DNA of 64,000 bases from Halostagnicola sp. A56 (GCF_000691505.1 NZ_JMIP02000023.1:71098-135097), one strand, 5' to 3'; shown: positions 6,721 to 16,680, numbered from the stretch's first letter. The notes: generated from the sequence alone by a model not told the origin. Translations and numbers: made by a program.

Positions 6721-7929
6721 TCAGGCCGCCGCCAGATCCTCGAACGCGCTCGCGGCCGTTCTGGTCCCCTTCGAGATCAGGACGTCTCCCCCGCGGAGTT
6801 CGATATCGGCGTCGCCGACGAGCAACCAGCCTTCGTCGGGTCGGCGAATCGCGATCACCGACATCGTTGCCTCGACGTCGGGGACGCCCGCCGTCACGGA
6901 CGTGCCGTCGAGGTCGCTCCCCGCCTCGAGTTCAACTCGAGTGAGTATCTCGTCGCTCTCCTGGACCGCCATGTGAACGACCGGGTGAACGTCGATGTCC
7001 CTGAGAACGCCCTCGCTGATGTCGACCGCGGCGTCGCTTATGACCTCCGTGGCGCTGCCGAGGTGAATTAGTCCTCGCAACGAGACGGGGTCATCGGCGT
7101 CGGCGGCGGCCTGAAGCGTCCAGGCCTCGAACCGCGACTCCATGGCGTCGACCTCGACCTCGAGGTTGCGGACCTCCTCGGCGAGCGCTTCGCTGTCGAA
7201 GAGGACGCTGCTGTAGGCCAGATCGACCGCCAGCTCCGAGAGATTCTTCATGTGGACGATCGTGTCCACGGCGCGCTCCAGATCGTCGATCGTCGGTGCG
7301 TCGATCACCGGTGGATCGTACGACTCGCCCGTCAGCCGACCGAACACGTCGCCGATCGACGGCTCTGGACCGCGACAGAACGCGACGTCGTCGGCCAGAA
7401 TCTGCGTCTCGGGGCCCGGATTGAGCAGCCAATCGTCGCCGCGCCGGAGCGCGATGACCCGAACGCCGGTCTCCGATTCGAGGTCGATGTCCGCGAGCGT
7501 TCGCCCCGCGAACTCCGAGCCGGGGTCGACGACGCCCCGTACGAGCATCTCGACGGCCTCCGGGAGGGCGGCACGCATCGCCTCGGGGAGGCGGATGTCC
7601 TCGAGGACGATCTTCGCGATATCGCCGGCGGCGTCGCTTATCAGTCCCGTCGCGGAGACGATTCCGAGAACCGGTGCGAGCTGTTCGGCCTCGTCGGGGC
7701 TTCGAACAGCCATCATCAGGCTCATCCGCGCGCGAAGCTCGAGGACATCCATCCGCTGTTCTAACTCGAGCACTTCCGTCGCGAGCGCTTCGTTTCGGTG
7801 TAACACCGCCGAGTACGAGAGATCGATCAGAAGCTCTGCGGTGTCTTTCATCTCGACCAAGACGTCTTTGACGCTCACCGGCTCGTACTCGACGGGCCGC
7901 GACGACGCCTCGCCCTCGAACGGATCCAT
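6721..7929 (-). CDS. Duplicated PhoU/TrkA-C regulator of a cation transporter
   Basis: A 402-residue soluble protein with two tandem PhoU-TrkA_C units (about 15-200 and 210-400). Each PhoU part has the helical pattern MKDTAELLIDLSYSAVL / MKNLSELAVDLAYSSVL and SATGLISDAAGDIAKIVL / SATEVISDAAVDISEGVL. Each TrkA_C part ends in IALRRGDDWLLNPGPETQIL or IAIRRPDEGWLLVGDADIEL followed by a G-D stretch. TrkA_C domains bind small ligands, and PhoU helices dock on transporters. I start it at the ATG at 7929; upstream sequence is low-complexity and not protein-like. Convergent with the mgtE pair, which it probably serves. Confidence 0.75.
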   Translation of the reverse strand: MDPFEGEASSRPVEYEPVSVKDVLVEMKDTAELLIDLSYSAVLHRNEALATEVLELEQRMDVLELRARMSLMMAVRSPDEAEQLAPVLGIVSATGLISDAAGDIAKIVLEDIRLPEAMRAALPEAVEMLVRGVVDPGSEFAGRTLADIDLESETGVRVIALRRGDDWLLNPGPETQILADDVAFCRGPEPSIGDVFGRLTGESYDPPVIDAPTIDDLERAVDTIVHMKNLSELAVDLAYSSVLFDSEALAEEVRNLEVEVDAMESRFEAWTLQAAADADDPVSLRGLIHLGSATEVISDAAVDISEGVLRDIDVHPVVHMAVQESDEILTRVELEAGSDLDGTSVTAGVPDVEATMSVIAIRRPDEGWLLVGDADIELRGGDVLISKGTRTAASAFEDLAAA

Positions 7930-7964
7930 AGCGGAGAAGCGCGCTCCCGGCAAAAAAGGGTTTC

Positions 7965-8095
7965 CCGCACCCGTCCGCGACCCACCCCATGATTCGCCAG
8001 CGATCGTCCCGCGGGCCACCCGTGACCTGCCGATGACCCGCTCCCGTGGACCACCCGCGATCCACCCATGATCCGCCCGCGATCCACCCGCAACT
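7965..8095 (+). repeat. Degenerate short repeats rich in CCACCCGCGATC
   Basis: Between the PhoU/TrkA-C gene and serS, variants of GACCACCCGCGATCCACCC recur four or five times. Examples are GTGGACCACCCGCGATCC, CCATGATCCGCCCGCGATCC and GGGCCACCCGTGACC. The tract makes long spurious open frames on both strands. It is probably slippage-generated, and I see no function. Confidence 0.4.
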
Positions 8096-8169
8096 CGAGG
8101 CGAGTCGCGACCGCGGCGGAAATCGACTATCCGACACGGTTTTGCCGAGCGACGAAGAATCACCGCTCA

Positions 8170-9549
8170 ATGCTCGACCGGACCTATCTACGAGAGAATC
8201 CCGACGCGGTACGCGAGGCCCTCGAGAATCGGGGAGCCGACGTCGACTTCGACGAGATCCTCGATATCGACGAGCGCTGGCGCGAACTGAAAGCCCGCGG
8301 CGACGAACTTCGCCACGAGCGAAACGAGATCAGCTCCCAGATCGGCGAACTCAAACAGGAGGGCAAAGACGACGAGGCCCAGGCGGCCATCGAGCGCTCC
8401 CAGTCGCTCAAAGCCGACATCGAGGACGTCGAAGCGGAGGCGTCCGAACTCGAGGACGAACTCGAGCAGCGGCTGCTCGAGGTGCCACAGATTCCCGACG
8501 AGAGCGTCCCCGTCGGCGCAGACGAGGCCGACAACATCGAACGCCGACGCTGGGGATTCGACGACCGACGCGACCTTCCAGACGAGGTCGTCCCCCACTA
8601 CGACCTCGGCGAAGATCTGGATATCATCGACGAGGCTCGCGGCGCGAAGACGACCGGCTCGGGCTTTTACTTCCTGAAAGGCGACGGCGCTCGCCTCGAG
8701 CACGCGCTGATCCAGTTCATGCTCGAGGTCCACCGCGAGCAGGGCTACGTCGACATCTTCCCGCCGGTGCCGGTCAACAGCCGTTCGATGCGCGGCACCG
8801 GACAGCTTCCCAAGTTTGCCGAGGACGCCTACCGACTCGGCGACGACAACGGGGACGACCACGCCGACGACGACCTCTGGCTCTGTCCGACCGCGGAGGT
8901 CTCGGTCACCAACATGTACGCAGACGAAATTCTGCTGAACGACGACCTGCCGCTCAAACATCAGGCCTACTCGCCGAACTTTCGGCGCGAGGCCGGCGAA
9001 CACGGCACCGAAACGCGGGGCATCGTCCGCGTCCACCAGTTCAACAAGGTCGAACTGGTCAACTTCGTCGAACCCGAGACCAGCGACGAGCGCCTCGAGG
9101 ACCTCCTCGGAGAAGCAGAAGAAGTCCTTCGGAAACTCGAGCTCCCCTACCGGATCCTCGAACTCTGCACCGGCGACCTCACCTTCGCCTCGGCCAAGAC
9201 CTACGACATCGAGGTCTGGGCACCGGGCGACGACATGGACGACGGCCCCGACGAGGGCGGGCGCTGGCTCGAGGTCTCCTCGGCGTCGAACTTCAAGGAG
9301 TTTCAGGCCCGCCGCGCCGGGCTTCGCTACCGCCCAGAGCGCCACGAATCGGCCGAGTACCTCCACACCTTGAACGCATCCGGGCTCGCACTCCCGCGGG
9401 TAATGGTCGCGGTCCTCGAGTATCACCAGAACGAGGACGGGACAGTGACGATTCCCGAAGCGCTACGGCCCTACATGGGCGGACAGGAAGTCATCGAGGG
9501 TCACGAAAAAGTCGGCGAGGCGGCGCTCGGTGCGGGCGATCGCGAGTAG
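8170..9549 (+). CDS. serS: Seryl-tRNA synthetase
   Basis: A 459-residue class II synthetase that charges tRNA-Ser. Residues 1-110 form the antiparallel coiled-coil arm that contacts the long variable arm of tRNA-Ser (RTYLRENPDAVREALENRGA, then heptads with EQLLE-like repeats). The catalytic domain shows class II motif 2 in FRREAGEHGTETRGIVRVHQ and motif 3 in NASGLALPRVMVAVLEYHQN. The C-terminus has EALRPYMGGQEVI. It is the bacterial-like serS found in haloarchaea, not the rare methanogen type. The start is the ATG at 8170; a longer frame upstream comes from the repeat tract. Confidence 0.95.
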   Translation: MLDRTYLRENPDAVREALENRGADVDFDEILDIDERWRELKARGDELRHERNEISSQIGELKQEGKDDEAQAAIERSQSLKADIEDVEAEASELEDELEQRLLEVPQIPDESVPVGADEADNIERRRWGFDDRRDLPDEVVPHYDLGEDLDIIDEARGAKTTGSGFYFLKGDGARLEHALIQFMLEVHREQGYVDIFPPVPVNSRSMRGTGQLPKFAEDAYRLGDDNGDDHADDDLWLCPTAEVSVTNMYADEILLNDDLPLKHQAYSPNFRREAGEHGTETRGIVRVHQFNKVELVNFVEPETSDERLEDLLGEAEEVLRKLELPYRILELCTGDLTFASAKTYDIEVWAPGDDMDDGPDEGGRWLEVSSASNFKEFQARRAGLRYRPERHESAEYLHTLNASGLALPRVMVAVLEYHQNEDGTVTIPEALRPYMGGQEVIEGHEKVGEAALGAGDRE

Positions 9550-9809
9550 CGCTTGAACGGCGGCCGCGCGACCAGAGTAGTTTTCGTGCGGGCGAGAACG
9601 GTTGTTGGTACATCTACTACTAGCTACAGGGGGACAGGGCGAAGCCACGGAGCTTGACCCGGGTGGCTCACTCGGAGCAGTGGACACCCGTCGCGTCCAT
9701 CCGAAATCACAATGCATTATTCAACCATCTGACGAATCGACGACCGAACCAACCGCTCGAGCGTAGCAACGTCGGTCGCGAGAAGAGAAAGTGAAAGAAC
9801 GGTCGAAGC

Positions 9810-11996
9810 TTAGATGTACTCGATCGCCGGCGGCAGCTCGAGTTTCATACCCTTGCGCTCGCGGATCTCCATTACCTTCTCGCGCTGGAGCGAGTCGGAC
9901 ATGACCTCGAAGCCTGCGTTTTCGGTGTTCCAGGAGGCGCGTCCCTCGGTCGCAGAGCGGATGTCGGAGGCGAATCCGATCATCTCGTCGACGGGCGCAA
10001 TGCCTTCGACGACCATGAGGTCACCCTCCTGGTACATGTCGTCGACGCGGCCGCGACGACCCTGGATCTCGCCGGAAGCGGCGCCCATGTGGTCGTTCGG
10101 CACGTCGATACGGACGTCCTGCATCGGCTCGAGCATCTTGATCTGGCCGTCGATCAGCGCCTTGTGGACGGCGTTACGGGTTGCCGGGATGACCTGTGCC
10201 GGACCGCGGTGGATCGTGTCCTCGTGGAGCTTCGCGTCGTGGAGACGGATGAGCGTCCCCTGGACGGGCTCGTTGGCGAGCGGACCGTTGTCCAGCGCGT
10301 CCTCGAGTCCCTCGATGAACAGCTCCATCGTCTCGTTCAAGTGCTGGATACCCTTCGTGGCGTCGAGCAGGATGTTCGAGCCGTGGATGTGCTCGACGAT
10401 CTGGGAGTCGTCCTTGTCCATGCCAGCTTCCTGCAGCGCTTCGCGGCGCTCCTGTTCGGGCATGTCCATCGACGCCTCGCCCATTTTGATCGTCTCGACG
10501 AGATCCTCCGTGAGCGGTTCGACGGAGATGTAGAATCGGTTGTGGCGGTTCGGCGAGATACCCTCGACCTGATCGCTTGCCTGCTGGATCGCTTCCCGGT
10601 AGACGACAATCGGTTCGCCGGTGTTGACCGGGATGCCCTGGTTCTTCTCGATACGCTGGGTGATGACCTCGAGGTGGAGCTCGCCCTGTCCGGAGATCAG
10701 GTGCTCGCCTGTATCCTCGTTGATCGTAATCTGGATCGTCGGATCCTCCTTGGAGACTTGTCGAAGCGTTTCGATCAGCTTCGGCAGGTCGTCCATCGTC
10801 TGGGCCTCGACGCTCTTCGTGATGACCGGCTCGGAGATGTGCTCGATGGATTCGAACGGCGTCATCTCGATGCTCGAGACGGTCGAGCCGGCGATAGCGT
10901 CTCGCAGACCGGTGACGGCCGCGATGTTCCCCGCCGGAACGGAGTCCACTTCCTCGCGTTCGCCACCCATGTAGATACCGACCGACTGCACTCGGTTCTT
11001 GCCCGCGGTACCGGAGACGTACAGTTCCTGGCCCTTCTCGAGGGAGCCCGAGAAGACCCGGCCGCTGGCGACTTCGCCCGCGTGTGGGTCCATCGAGATG
11101 TCAGTGACCATCAACACGACCTCACCGGATTCGTCGACGAGACGCATCTGTTCTGCGAGTTCGGATTCGGCGTCGCCACGCCAGACCCGCGGAATACGAC
11201 GGGGCTGTGCGTCGACGGGGTTCGGGAAGTGCTCACAGACCATGTCGAGCACGACATCCGACAGGGGCGTCTTCTCGTGGAGTTCCTGTCGCTTGTCGTT
11301 TTGCTCGAGTTCCATGATCTCGGCGAAGTCCATTCCGGTTCGCTGCATCGAGGGCATGGAGACACCCCACTTGTACAGCGCGGAGCCGAAGCCGACGGTC
11401 CCGTCTTCGACGGAGACGGTCCAGTCGTTGATGTCGTCCATGTCCTGGGTCATCCCGCGGATGAGTTCGTTGACGTCGTTGATGACCGAGACGAGACGCC
11501 GTTGCATCTCTTCGGGACCCTCCTGGAGTTCGGAAATCAGGCGGTCGACCTTGTTGATAAAGAGCGTCGGTTTGACGCCTTCTCGAAGCGCCTGCCGGAG
11601 GACCGTTTCGGTCTGGGGCATGGCACCTTCGACGGCGTCGACGACGACCAGCGCACCGTCAACGGCGCGCATCGCTCGGGTCACGTCGCCACCGAAGTCG
11701 ACGTGGCCTGGCGTGTCGATGAGGTTGATCAGGTGATTCGTATCCTCGTACTCGTGGGTCATCGAAACGTTCGCCGCGTCGATGGTGATCCCGCGTTCCT
11801 GCTCGTCCTCTTCGGTGTCCATCGCGAGCTGTTCACCGGCTGTATCGTCGGATATCATGCCGGCACCGGCCAGCAGGTTGTCCGAAAGCGTCGTTTTTCC
11901 GTGATCGACGTGAGCGGCGATGGCGATGTTCCGGATGTTCTCCGGTTCGTCCATCAACCGTTCACACTCCTGTACGATCTTCTTGCGTCGGCCCAT
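9810..11996 (-). CDS. fusA: Translation elongation factor 2
   Basis: A 728-residue aEF-2, the GTPase that drives ribosomal translocation. G1 is [10 protein letters not shown] at residues 28-37. Switch and G2 region follow with ERGITI, G3 is DTPGHVDFG and G4 NKVDRL. The C-terminal domain IV has [16 protein letters not shown], where the second histidine is the site for diphthamide. The protein ends [11 protein letters not shown] choose the ATG at 11996 ([15 protein letters not shown]), which matches the family start; the upstream extension in the frame is not conserved. It stands alone here, away from the ribosomal protein operon that often precedes it. Confidence 0.95.
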   Translation of the reverse strand: MGRRKKIVQECERLMDEPENIRNIAIAAHVDHGKTTLSDNLLAGAGMISDDTAGEQLAMDTEEDEQERGITIDAANVSMTHEYEDTNHLINLIDTPGHVDFGGDVTRAMRAVDGALVVVDAVEGAMPQTETVLRQALREGVKPTLFINKVDRLISELQEGPEEMQRRLVSVINDVNELIRGMTQDMDDINDWTVSVEDGTVGFGSALYKWGVSMPSMQRTGMDFAEIMELEQNDKRQELHEKTPLSDVVLDMVCEHFPNPVDAQPRRIPRVWRGDAESELAEQMRLVDESGEVVLMVTDISMDPHAGEVASGRVFSGSLEKGQELYVSGTAGKNRVQSVGIYMGGEREEVDSVPAGNIAAVTGLRDAIAGSTVSSIEMTPFESIEHISEPVITKSVEAQTMDDLPKLIETLRQVSKEDPTIQITINEDTGEHLISGQGELHLEVITQRIEKNQGIPVNTGEPIVVYREAIQQASDQVEGISPNRHNRFYISVEPLTEDLVETIKMGEASMDMPEQERREALQEAGMDKDDSQIVEHIHGSNILLDATKGIQHLNETMELFIEGLEDALDNGPLANEPVQGTLIRLHDAKLHEDTIHRGPAQVIPATRNAVHKALIDGQIKMLEPMQDVRIDVPNDHMGAASGEIQGRRGRVDDMYQEGDLMVVEGIAPVDEMIGFASDIRSATEGRASWNTENAGFEVMSDSLQREKVMEIRERKGMKLELPPAIEYI

Positions 11997-12248
11997 ATAC
12001 CCACCTTTACCGCCAGTGGGGTCAAAAGGGTAGTGTTTCGCTGGCGTCGGAAATCGAGACAGTAGCCCGCTTGACAACGCGAATCCATCATTTGAGTGAG
12101 TGAATGACAGACACGAACGTTAGCAGTGATACGAGTCGAGTCAAATCGAATCGGGTCGAATCGAAACGATAGCCGAAACTCGAGCGGTACGTACCGGTAC
12201 CGAACGGGCGAAACAGACATACTCCCCCAGCCCTTGCTATTGATACCC

Positions 12249-12617
12249 ATGGATATCCGCGTGCACGGATCGGGCCCCGCTGCGCCCTTTCTCAGCGCCC
12301 GAGACCGCTTCGAAACCGAACACGATCTCTCGCTGCCCGTCACCATTCGTCTCAGAAACGACCCCGACGAACGCACCTTTGCTGCCCACTACGACGACTA
12401 CCACGTGCTGAACATCTCGAGACAGGCCGCCTCGAGCGCGATGGCCAGCGAACTCGCCCTCCACGAGTTCGCCCACATGGCCCGTTACGAACAGGCCCAC
12501 CCCTCACACACCCAGTCGATCGACGAAGTGCTCTATCTCGCGCTCGGGGGCAAACGCATCGAGCGACGGCAACTCGCTCACTGCTACCAAATCGCAAATC
12601 ACCGTCTTCGACCACGA
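12249..12617 (+). pseudogene. DUF5781 metallopeptidase-like protein, 3' end lost
   Basis: Starts MDIRVHGSGPAAPFLSARDR and continues as a normal haloarchaeal DUF5781 protein, with the zinc-protease-like helix LALHEFAHMARYEQAHPSH (H-E-x-x-H) near residue 77. It reads normally to CYQIANH at about residue 118. It then breaks at the junction with a TnpB remnant (RLRPR and stop) instead of continuing for about 100 more residues. The active-site helix is present but the fold is incomplete. The break lies at about 12600. Confidence 0.6.
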
Positions 12618-13635
12618 TGACGACCGTCGCCACGAAATCTGCTGGGAAGTCCCGCTTCCCGGTCGAGGGACGAACTTCTGGATTCCGCTCCAGTTGAATC
12701 CTGAGCAAGAAGACTGGTGGCACTCTCTGATTGACGAAGACGACGACAGTGTGTGGGCGGGTGAAATCCGCCTGCAACGCGACGGCAGTCACTGGGTGTT
12801 GCACGTCACCGCGAACTACGAAGTCGAACCAGACCACTCGTGTTCGTATGAGAGCGACGATGGGACATCCGTCGGGTTCGATGTGGGTGAATCCAAACTC
12901 TTGGTGGGCTGTGCCCTCCGAGACAACACACCCGTTGACCCGTTGGTCGTGGATGGTGGTCGCGTCCGACACCTCCGACAAAAACAAGCCTCTGCTGAAG
13001 ACCGCTTGAAACCACGATATGCGTCGAACCTCTTGGACGACCTCGTGTGGGGGCGGTGGCAAGACGCCATCGAAGACGAGATCGAGAAAACCTCAACACG
13101 AGCAGTCGAATACACAACTCAGTTCGAGAATCCGGTTATTGTTCTCGAATACCTCGACGGTATCACCGACGAGGACATCGGGAAGTACTGGAACCGACGC
13201 CTCGGCAAGTGGCTGTTCTCCCGGTTGCAGTCACGCATCGAGGATAAGGCAGCGGAGCGCGGTATTCCTGTGGAATACGTGTATCCGCACCACACGTCGA
13301 AAACGTGCCACGCCTGTCAGTACATTGGGTACAGACCGCATCAGGGCACGTTCAAGTGTACGAATGAGGCGTGCTGGATGTCGAGGTATCAGGCGGATTT
13401 GAACGCAGCAGCGAACATAGCCAATCGGCTAAATCCGTGGGGAGAGAGCCTGCCTTGGAAACCGGCAGGCGATGACTCGCCTCAGAGTGGGGGCCAGTGG
13501 CAGGCCCACGAAGACACGTCACCGAGTGAGGAACTCCTGTCTGAGAAGCAGGCTTCCGATGACAAGGTTCCGTCTAACTCACCAGCGGTGGGAGCGGGGG
13601 CGGAGCCGGAGACCAGTGACGCGCATACGTCTTGA
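12604..13635 (+). pseudogene. tnpB: TnpB (IS200/IS605 OrfB) RNA-guided nuclease, N-terminus missing
   Basis: The open frame enters from the DUF5781 junction (TVFDHDDDRRHEICWEVPLP) and runs to 13635. The RuvC nuclease core is recognisable: GFDVGESKLLVGCAL (RuvC-I Asp), VLEYLDGI (RuvC-II Glu), a zinc finger CHACQYIGY with FKCTNEAC, and SRYQADLNAAANIA (RuvC-III Asp). The three catalytic acids are kept. The first 100 or so residues (RNA-binding part) and the left end of the element are gone, and the central region looks shortened. The C-terminal 70 residues are acidic and variable. The only in-frame starts are non-ATG codons such as TTG at 12694, so it is probably not functional. Confidence 0.75.
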
Positions 13636-13680
13636 AACCTCAATCCAGCACTTTGCTGGTATTCCACCCGTGGTGGAAGC

Positions 13681-13711
13681 CCCGGCGTTCACGCCGGGCG
13701 AGGATGTCACA
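13681..13711 (+). other. Right-end hairpin of the TnpB element
   Basis: CCCGGCG (13681-13687), loop TTCA, CGCCGGG (13692-13698), preceded by GTGGAAGC and followed by CGAGGATGTCAC. IS200/IS605 elements end in such subterminal hairpins, and the guide RNA (omega RNA) of TnpB ends here with its guide taken from flanking DNA. The element boundary is therefore probably about 13705-13712. Confidence 0.5.
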
Positions 13712-13827
13712 GTTCACTCATTCCCGTCGCTCCGTCATAGATAAGACCTAATAGGATCGAATACAAATAGATACATACAAGGCCGATCTCCAAAGACCAA
13801 TTCCAGACGATTGACGAGGACGGGACG

Positions 13828-14169
13828 ATGCTTGATCTTGCCCCCGACACGACACAAGGGAAGGTCTACCAACTCTTGCTCCAGAACGCCGACAAGGCGT
13901 TCCGTCAGCGAGAGATCGTCGACGCCGTCGACGTGCCGCAGGGGAGCGTCGGTCCGACGCTCAATCGCCTCGAACAGCACGGGCTGGTCGACCACCGTGG
14001 TCAGTACTGGAAAATCGCTGACGCCGAGCACGCAGTGGCCTCGGCTGCCCACCTCAGCGCCGCTGCGGTGGACGCGAGAGACGGTGGGTTCTCCGACAAG
14101 GAAGTCGAGATGTGGATGGAAACCGCCGTCGAACCCATCACCGAGCGCGACGACAGTGAGGATGCATAG
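13828..14169 (+). CDS. Winged-helix antitoxin-like regulator
   Basis: A 113-residue protein whose first 75 residues are a MarR/TrmB-like winged helix (GKVYQLLLQNADKAFRQREI, then VPQGSVGPTLNRLEQHGLVD as recognition helix and wing). The acidic C-terminus (KEVEMWMETAVEPITERDDS) is suited to holding a partner. It directly abuts a MazF/PemK-like gene (TAG then ATG), the layout of a toxin-antitoxin operon in which this protein would be antitoxin and repressor. Since the toxin gene is frameshifted, the antitoxin may now be free of selection. Confidence 0.6.
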   Translation: MLDLAPDTTQGKVYQLLLQNADKAFRQREIVDAVDVPQGSVGPTLNRLEQHGLVDHRGQYWKIADAEHAVASAAHLSAAAVDARDGGFSDKEVEMWMETAVEPITERDDSEDA

Positions 14170-14522
14170 ATGGCGTCACGAGGGGAAGTCGTGTGGGCGC
14201 CCGACCCGTTCAAATCGGACGGCGGGAACCCAAGGCCGTGGTTGGTCGTGTCAGCTGACCGCCTCCCCTACCCCGATGAGGAATCGATCGTCGTCGCGTT
14301 CACTACCCAGTCGCACCACCCCGGTAGCTTCGCGGTACCGAGCGAGGCGTGGATACGAGGCGAGCCTGGGGCACAGAGCCATGTCCTCCCGTGGTCGGTG
14401 GCGACGTTGAAGGACGACTCCACATCGCCGGCGTGCAGGGCGTGATCACAGACGACTTTGTGGAGCGCGTCACTAGCGCTCTTCTCTCGTACCTTGGCAC
14501 ATCAACTGCAGATGGAAACTAA
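14170..14522 (+). pseudogene. MazF/PemK-like toxin, frameshifted
   Basis: The frame starts MASRGEVVWAPDPFKSDGGN, then PRPWLVVSADRLPYPDEESI, as in MazF/PemK endoribonucleases (R-G-E/D-V-W near the start, P-R-P-W-L-V-V strand). It goes on to HVLPWSVATLKDD and then shifts: as written it ends STSPACRA at 14445. Adding one base near 14418 restores LHIAGVQGVITDDFVERVTS, then ALLSYLGTSTADGN and a stop at 14520-14522, the normal family C-terminus. A one-base deletion has therefore broken the last third of the toxin. Confidence 0.65.
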
Positions 14523-14529
14523 CCGTATT

Positions 14530-14570
14530 GGCTCTGTTGAAATCATCAGCGGCTACCAAATTTTGAGAGG
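14530..14570 (+). repeat. Solo IS-end-like repeat, copy 1
   Basis: GGCTCTGTTGAAATCA plus a few variable bases plus CGGCTACCAAATTTTGAGAG is nearly identical to 44217-44257, same orientation. No transposase is attached to either copy. They look like one end of the same insertion element left behind at two sites. Confidence 0.5.
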
Positions 14571-14935
14571 GATCGGTAAGTACACGTGCGAACCGAACTT
14601 TTGCGCTGCGGGCCAGGAAAGTTGGCCCTCGGCAAAACTTCGATGAAAAGCACAGCGTCATCCCCTCAGCTGCGCCAGCGGCGCGGCTTCGAGGGTTCTT
14701 TGGCCCGTTCGCTCGCGGTGAGTATGCTCACTGGTCCGACTCCACTCACCGAAATTCACTGGGGGAACGCGTTGTCCACTTATTGCTTGAAATAGTCAGG
14801 CATCATCTCCAGATGCATCCCTCGGAACGCTGCCGTCACTGGGATTATTCCTGAGTGCTGATGGCGAGTATTCTCTCGAAACAAATACTAATTTGATACT
14901 ATCGATGGCTGTTGCTCCCAAAATTTCCTCTTTGA
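14571..14935 (+). other. Gene-poor stretch with a start-less open frame
   Basis: No gene can be supported. One frame stays open from about 14569 to 14843 without a credible start (FALRARKVGPRQNFDEKHS, then RGFFGPFARGEYAHWSDSTH and HLLLEIVRHHLQMH). It begins just past the solo IS end and may be the decayed tail of a transposase or host gene. I could not assign a family. Confidence 0.3.
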
Positions 14936-15370
14936 TCTGATCATCAGCGAACTCTGCTGGATTCGGTCGATTCACGTGATGTTGCGGCGATACTGACGAC
15001 ACTCGGGTCTAGAGGGGATGTATTCAGAGATTCCGATGCCTTTCAGTATACCTTGACGGCCGAGGAACGCGCCTTTGAAAATCAGCGCGGTAGTTTCGCA
15101 GGAACACCGGTTCTTTCCATGGGCGGGGATGAGTTCTCCGTCCTCGTGCTCTTTGCAGGGCCGACGCAAGTGATCGAATCGAACCCGGAGGATGCGCCCC
15201 TATCCTTCGATCTGGCACCGGCGGAAGACACCCTTTCAGACGAAGAGCGACAAAACCTGTCCGAGGAGGAACTGGAGAACGTGAAAGACTGGGTGTACGC
15301 CGACGTATCTTATCCATGTCAATTTAGACCGGGTCCGCAAGTAGGCGTGGCGATTACAATTGACCAGTGA
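14936..15370 (+). CDS. Hypothetical acidic protein, probably 5'-truncated
   Basis: An open frame from after the TGA at 14933 to 15370. The body (LLDSVDSRDVAAILTTLGSR, then FQYTLTAEERAFENQRGS and VLSMGGDEFSVLVLFAGPTQ) has the acidic composition of haloarchaeal proteins and ends PGPQVGVAITIDQ. There is no ATG or GTG start near the beginning. The only in-frame start noticed is TTG at 15053, in the middle of what reads like continuous protein. I think the N-terminus has been lost. Family and function are not recognised. Confidence 0.4.
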   Translation, partial: SDHQRTLLDSVDSRDVAAILTTLGSRGDVFRDSDAFQYTLTAEERAFENQRGSFAGTPVLSMGGDEFSVLVLFAGPTQVIESNPEDAPLSFDLAPAEDTLSDEERQNLSEEELENVKDWVYADVSYPCQFRPGPQVGVAITIDQ

Positions 15371-15448
15371 GTGTCCTGTAATGACCGTTTTCTGAGGAAA
15401 TTACAGAGAATCTATGAACTGTTCTATGATCCCTCAACGGCGTCACGG

Positions 15449-16477
15449 TCACTGCATCGGCGACGTCGCTGCTGAATCGACGAGCGAGTACTCTCGGTCC
15501 TGACTCGTCCCTTCCGCCTCGAGGAGGTCGTACTGCTCCATCTTCGAGAGGTACGTGCGGATAGTCCGTTTCGTCCGTGGATCATCGACGTCCTCGGTAT
15601 AGCGCTCGTGAATTTCGCTCGGCCCGATCGGGCCGTGCTCGCGAACGATATCGTAGACGACGCGCTGGTGCGGCGTGAGCGAGTCGAGGCTCTTCTGCTT
15701 GATCTGGGCCCGAACATCCTCGGCGGCGTCCAAGAGAATATCGTCGGTGATGCGCTCGTGGTTCTCGCGATCGGCCTTGCCGGCGGCTGTTCGGAGGATA
15801 CCGATTGTGAGGCGTGCGTCGCCGGCGGCCGCGTCGGCGATGCGGTAGAGTTGGTCGTCGGTGATGATGTCCTCATCGAGTCCCCACTTTTCCCGCGCAC
15901 TCAGGATATCGTACAGTTGCTCGTCGTGGTACTTGTCCATCCGGACGTGTTCGCTGGAGCGCAGCTGGCTCACGAGGCGGTCGTCGACGCGGCTGAACAG
16001 CTCCTCTTCCTTGTTCGCGATGCAGATGATCGCGAACTGCGGGAGGCTGTGGAGGTCATAAATGACGCTGGGGTCCTTCAGCTGGTCGACCTCGTCGAGA
16101 ATGACGACGGTCCGCGGGCCGTCATGCTGCTGGAGGCGGTCGACGAGTTCGTCGTGCGGCGTTGACTGGCGGTGGATGTCGATGGTGGCGCCGAGATCGC
16201 CGAGGATCTGGTAGAGCTTGCGGAACCGGGTGTAGTTGCGCCAGCAGTTGACGTAGGTCGTCTCGACGTCGAGCACCTCCTCACGTAGGCGTTCGGTGAC
16301 GAACTGCGAGATGCACGTCTTGCCGGCGCCGCTGGGTCCGGTGACGATGGCCGTGTCGGCGGGTTCTCCGTTCGTGATGGGCTCGAGAACGCTGGAGAGA
16401 TGGTTGACCTCGGCGTCGCGATGCTGAACTTCCCGAGGGACGAACCCAGCCCGGAGAACGCGAGCATCGCAGATCAT
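15449..16477 (-). CDS. Orc1/Cdc6-family AAA+ protein
   Basis: A 342-residue replication-initiator-type protein. Walker A is GPSGAGKT at 47-54, Walker B VVILDEVDQL near 125, and sensor region FAIICIANKEE near 150. A C-terminal winged helix runs from about 250 (LTPHQRVVYDIVREHGPIGP, then EIHERYTEDVDDPRTKRTIR). It is shorter than the chromosomal Orc1 proteins (about 400) and has a short N-terminus, like the many orphan Cdc6 copies on haloarchaeal plasmids and integrated elements. No convincing origin-recognition repeats flank it. Divergent from the TIR-FlaI gene with about 220 bp between. Confidence 0.8.
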   Translation of the reverse strand: MICDARVLRAGFVPREVQHRDAEVNHLSSVLEPITNGEPADTAIVTGPSGAGKTCISQFVTERLREEVLDVETTYVNCWRNYTRFRKLYQILGDLGATIDIHRQSTPHDELVDRLQQHDGPRTVVILDEVDQLKDPSVIYDLHSLPQFAIICIANKEEELFSRVDDRLVSQLRSSEHVRMDKYHDEQLYDILSAREKWGLDEDIITDDQLYRIADAAAGDARLTIGILRTAAGKADRENHERITDDILLDAAEDVRAQIKQKSLDSLTPHQRVVYDIVREHGPIGPSEIHERYTEDVDDPRTKRTIRTYLSKMEQYDLLEAEGTSQDREYSLVDSAATSPMQ

Positions 16478-16671
16478 TGTGTTAGTGAGTGACTGGTTCT
16501 GCGTCAGGCCATAAATACGTGACCGGGTTGTTTCCGGAAAGCAAATCTCACCAATTGGCCATCGGTTGAATACCGGGTCTCTTTGTGGTGATTCGGAAGG
16601 AATCTGTCGTGGAGGCTTTTCGGAGGTTCACGGAAACACGAACCTTCCTGAATAGCAAATATCCCCTTAGG

Positions 16672-16680
16672 TTTAAATAT
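16672..16680 (+). promoter_or_regulatory. TATA element of the TIR-FlaI gene
   Basis: TTTAAATAT lies 26-27 nt before the GTG at 16702, which fits a leaderless transcript and argues for that GTG as start rather than the GTG at 16585. Confidence 0.5.

Noticed and set aside
7930-8169. Coding extension of serS or of the PhoU/TrkA-C gene into the CCACCCGCGATC tract
   Set aside because: The extensions are Arg/Pro/Gly repeats produced by the short repeat and are absent from both families.
9550-9809. Structured RNA between serS and EF-2
   Set aside because: An inverted pair CGGGTG...CACCCG exists near 9659-9694, but the interior does not fold convincingly and nothing matches a known RNA.
16478-16584. 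Replication origin next to the Orc1/Cdc6 gene
   Set aside because: Only one weak TTTCCGGAAA palindrome is visible. No repeated origin-recognition boxes and no long AT-rich unwinding region on either side.
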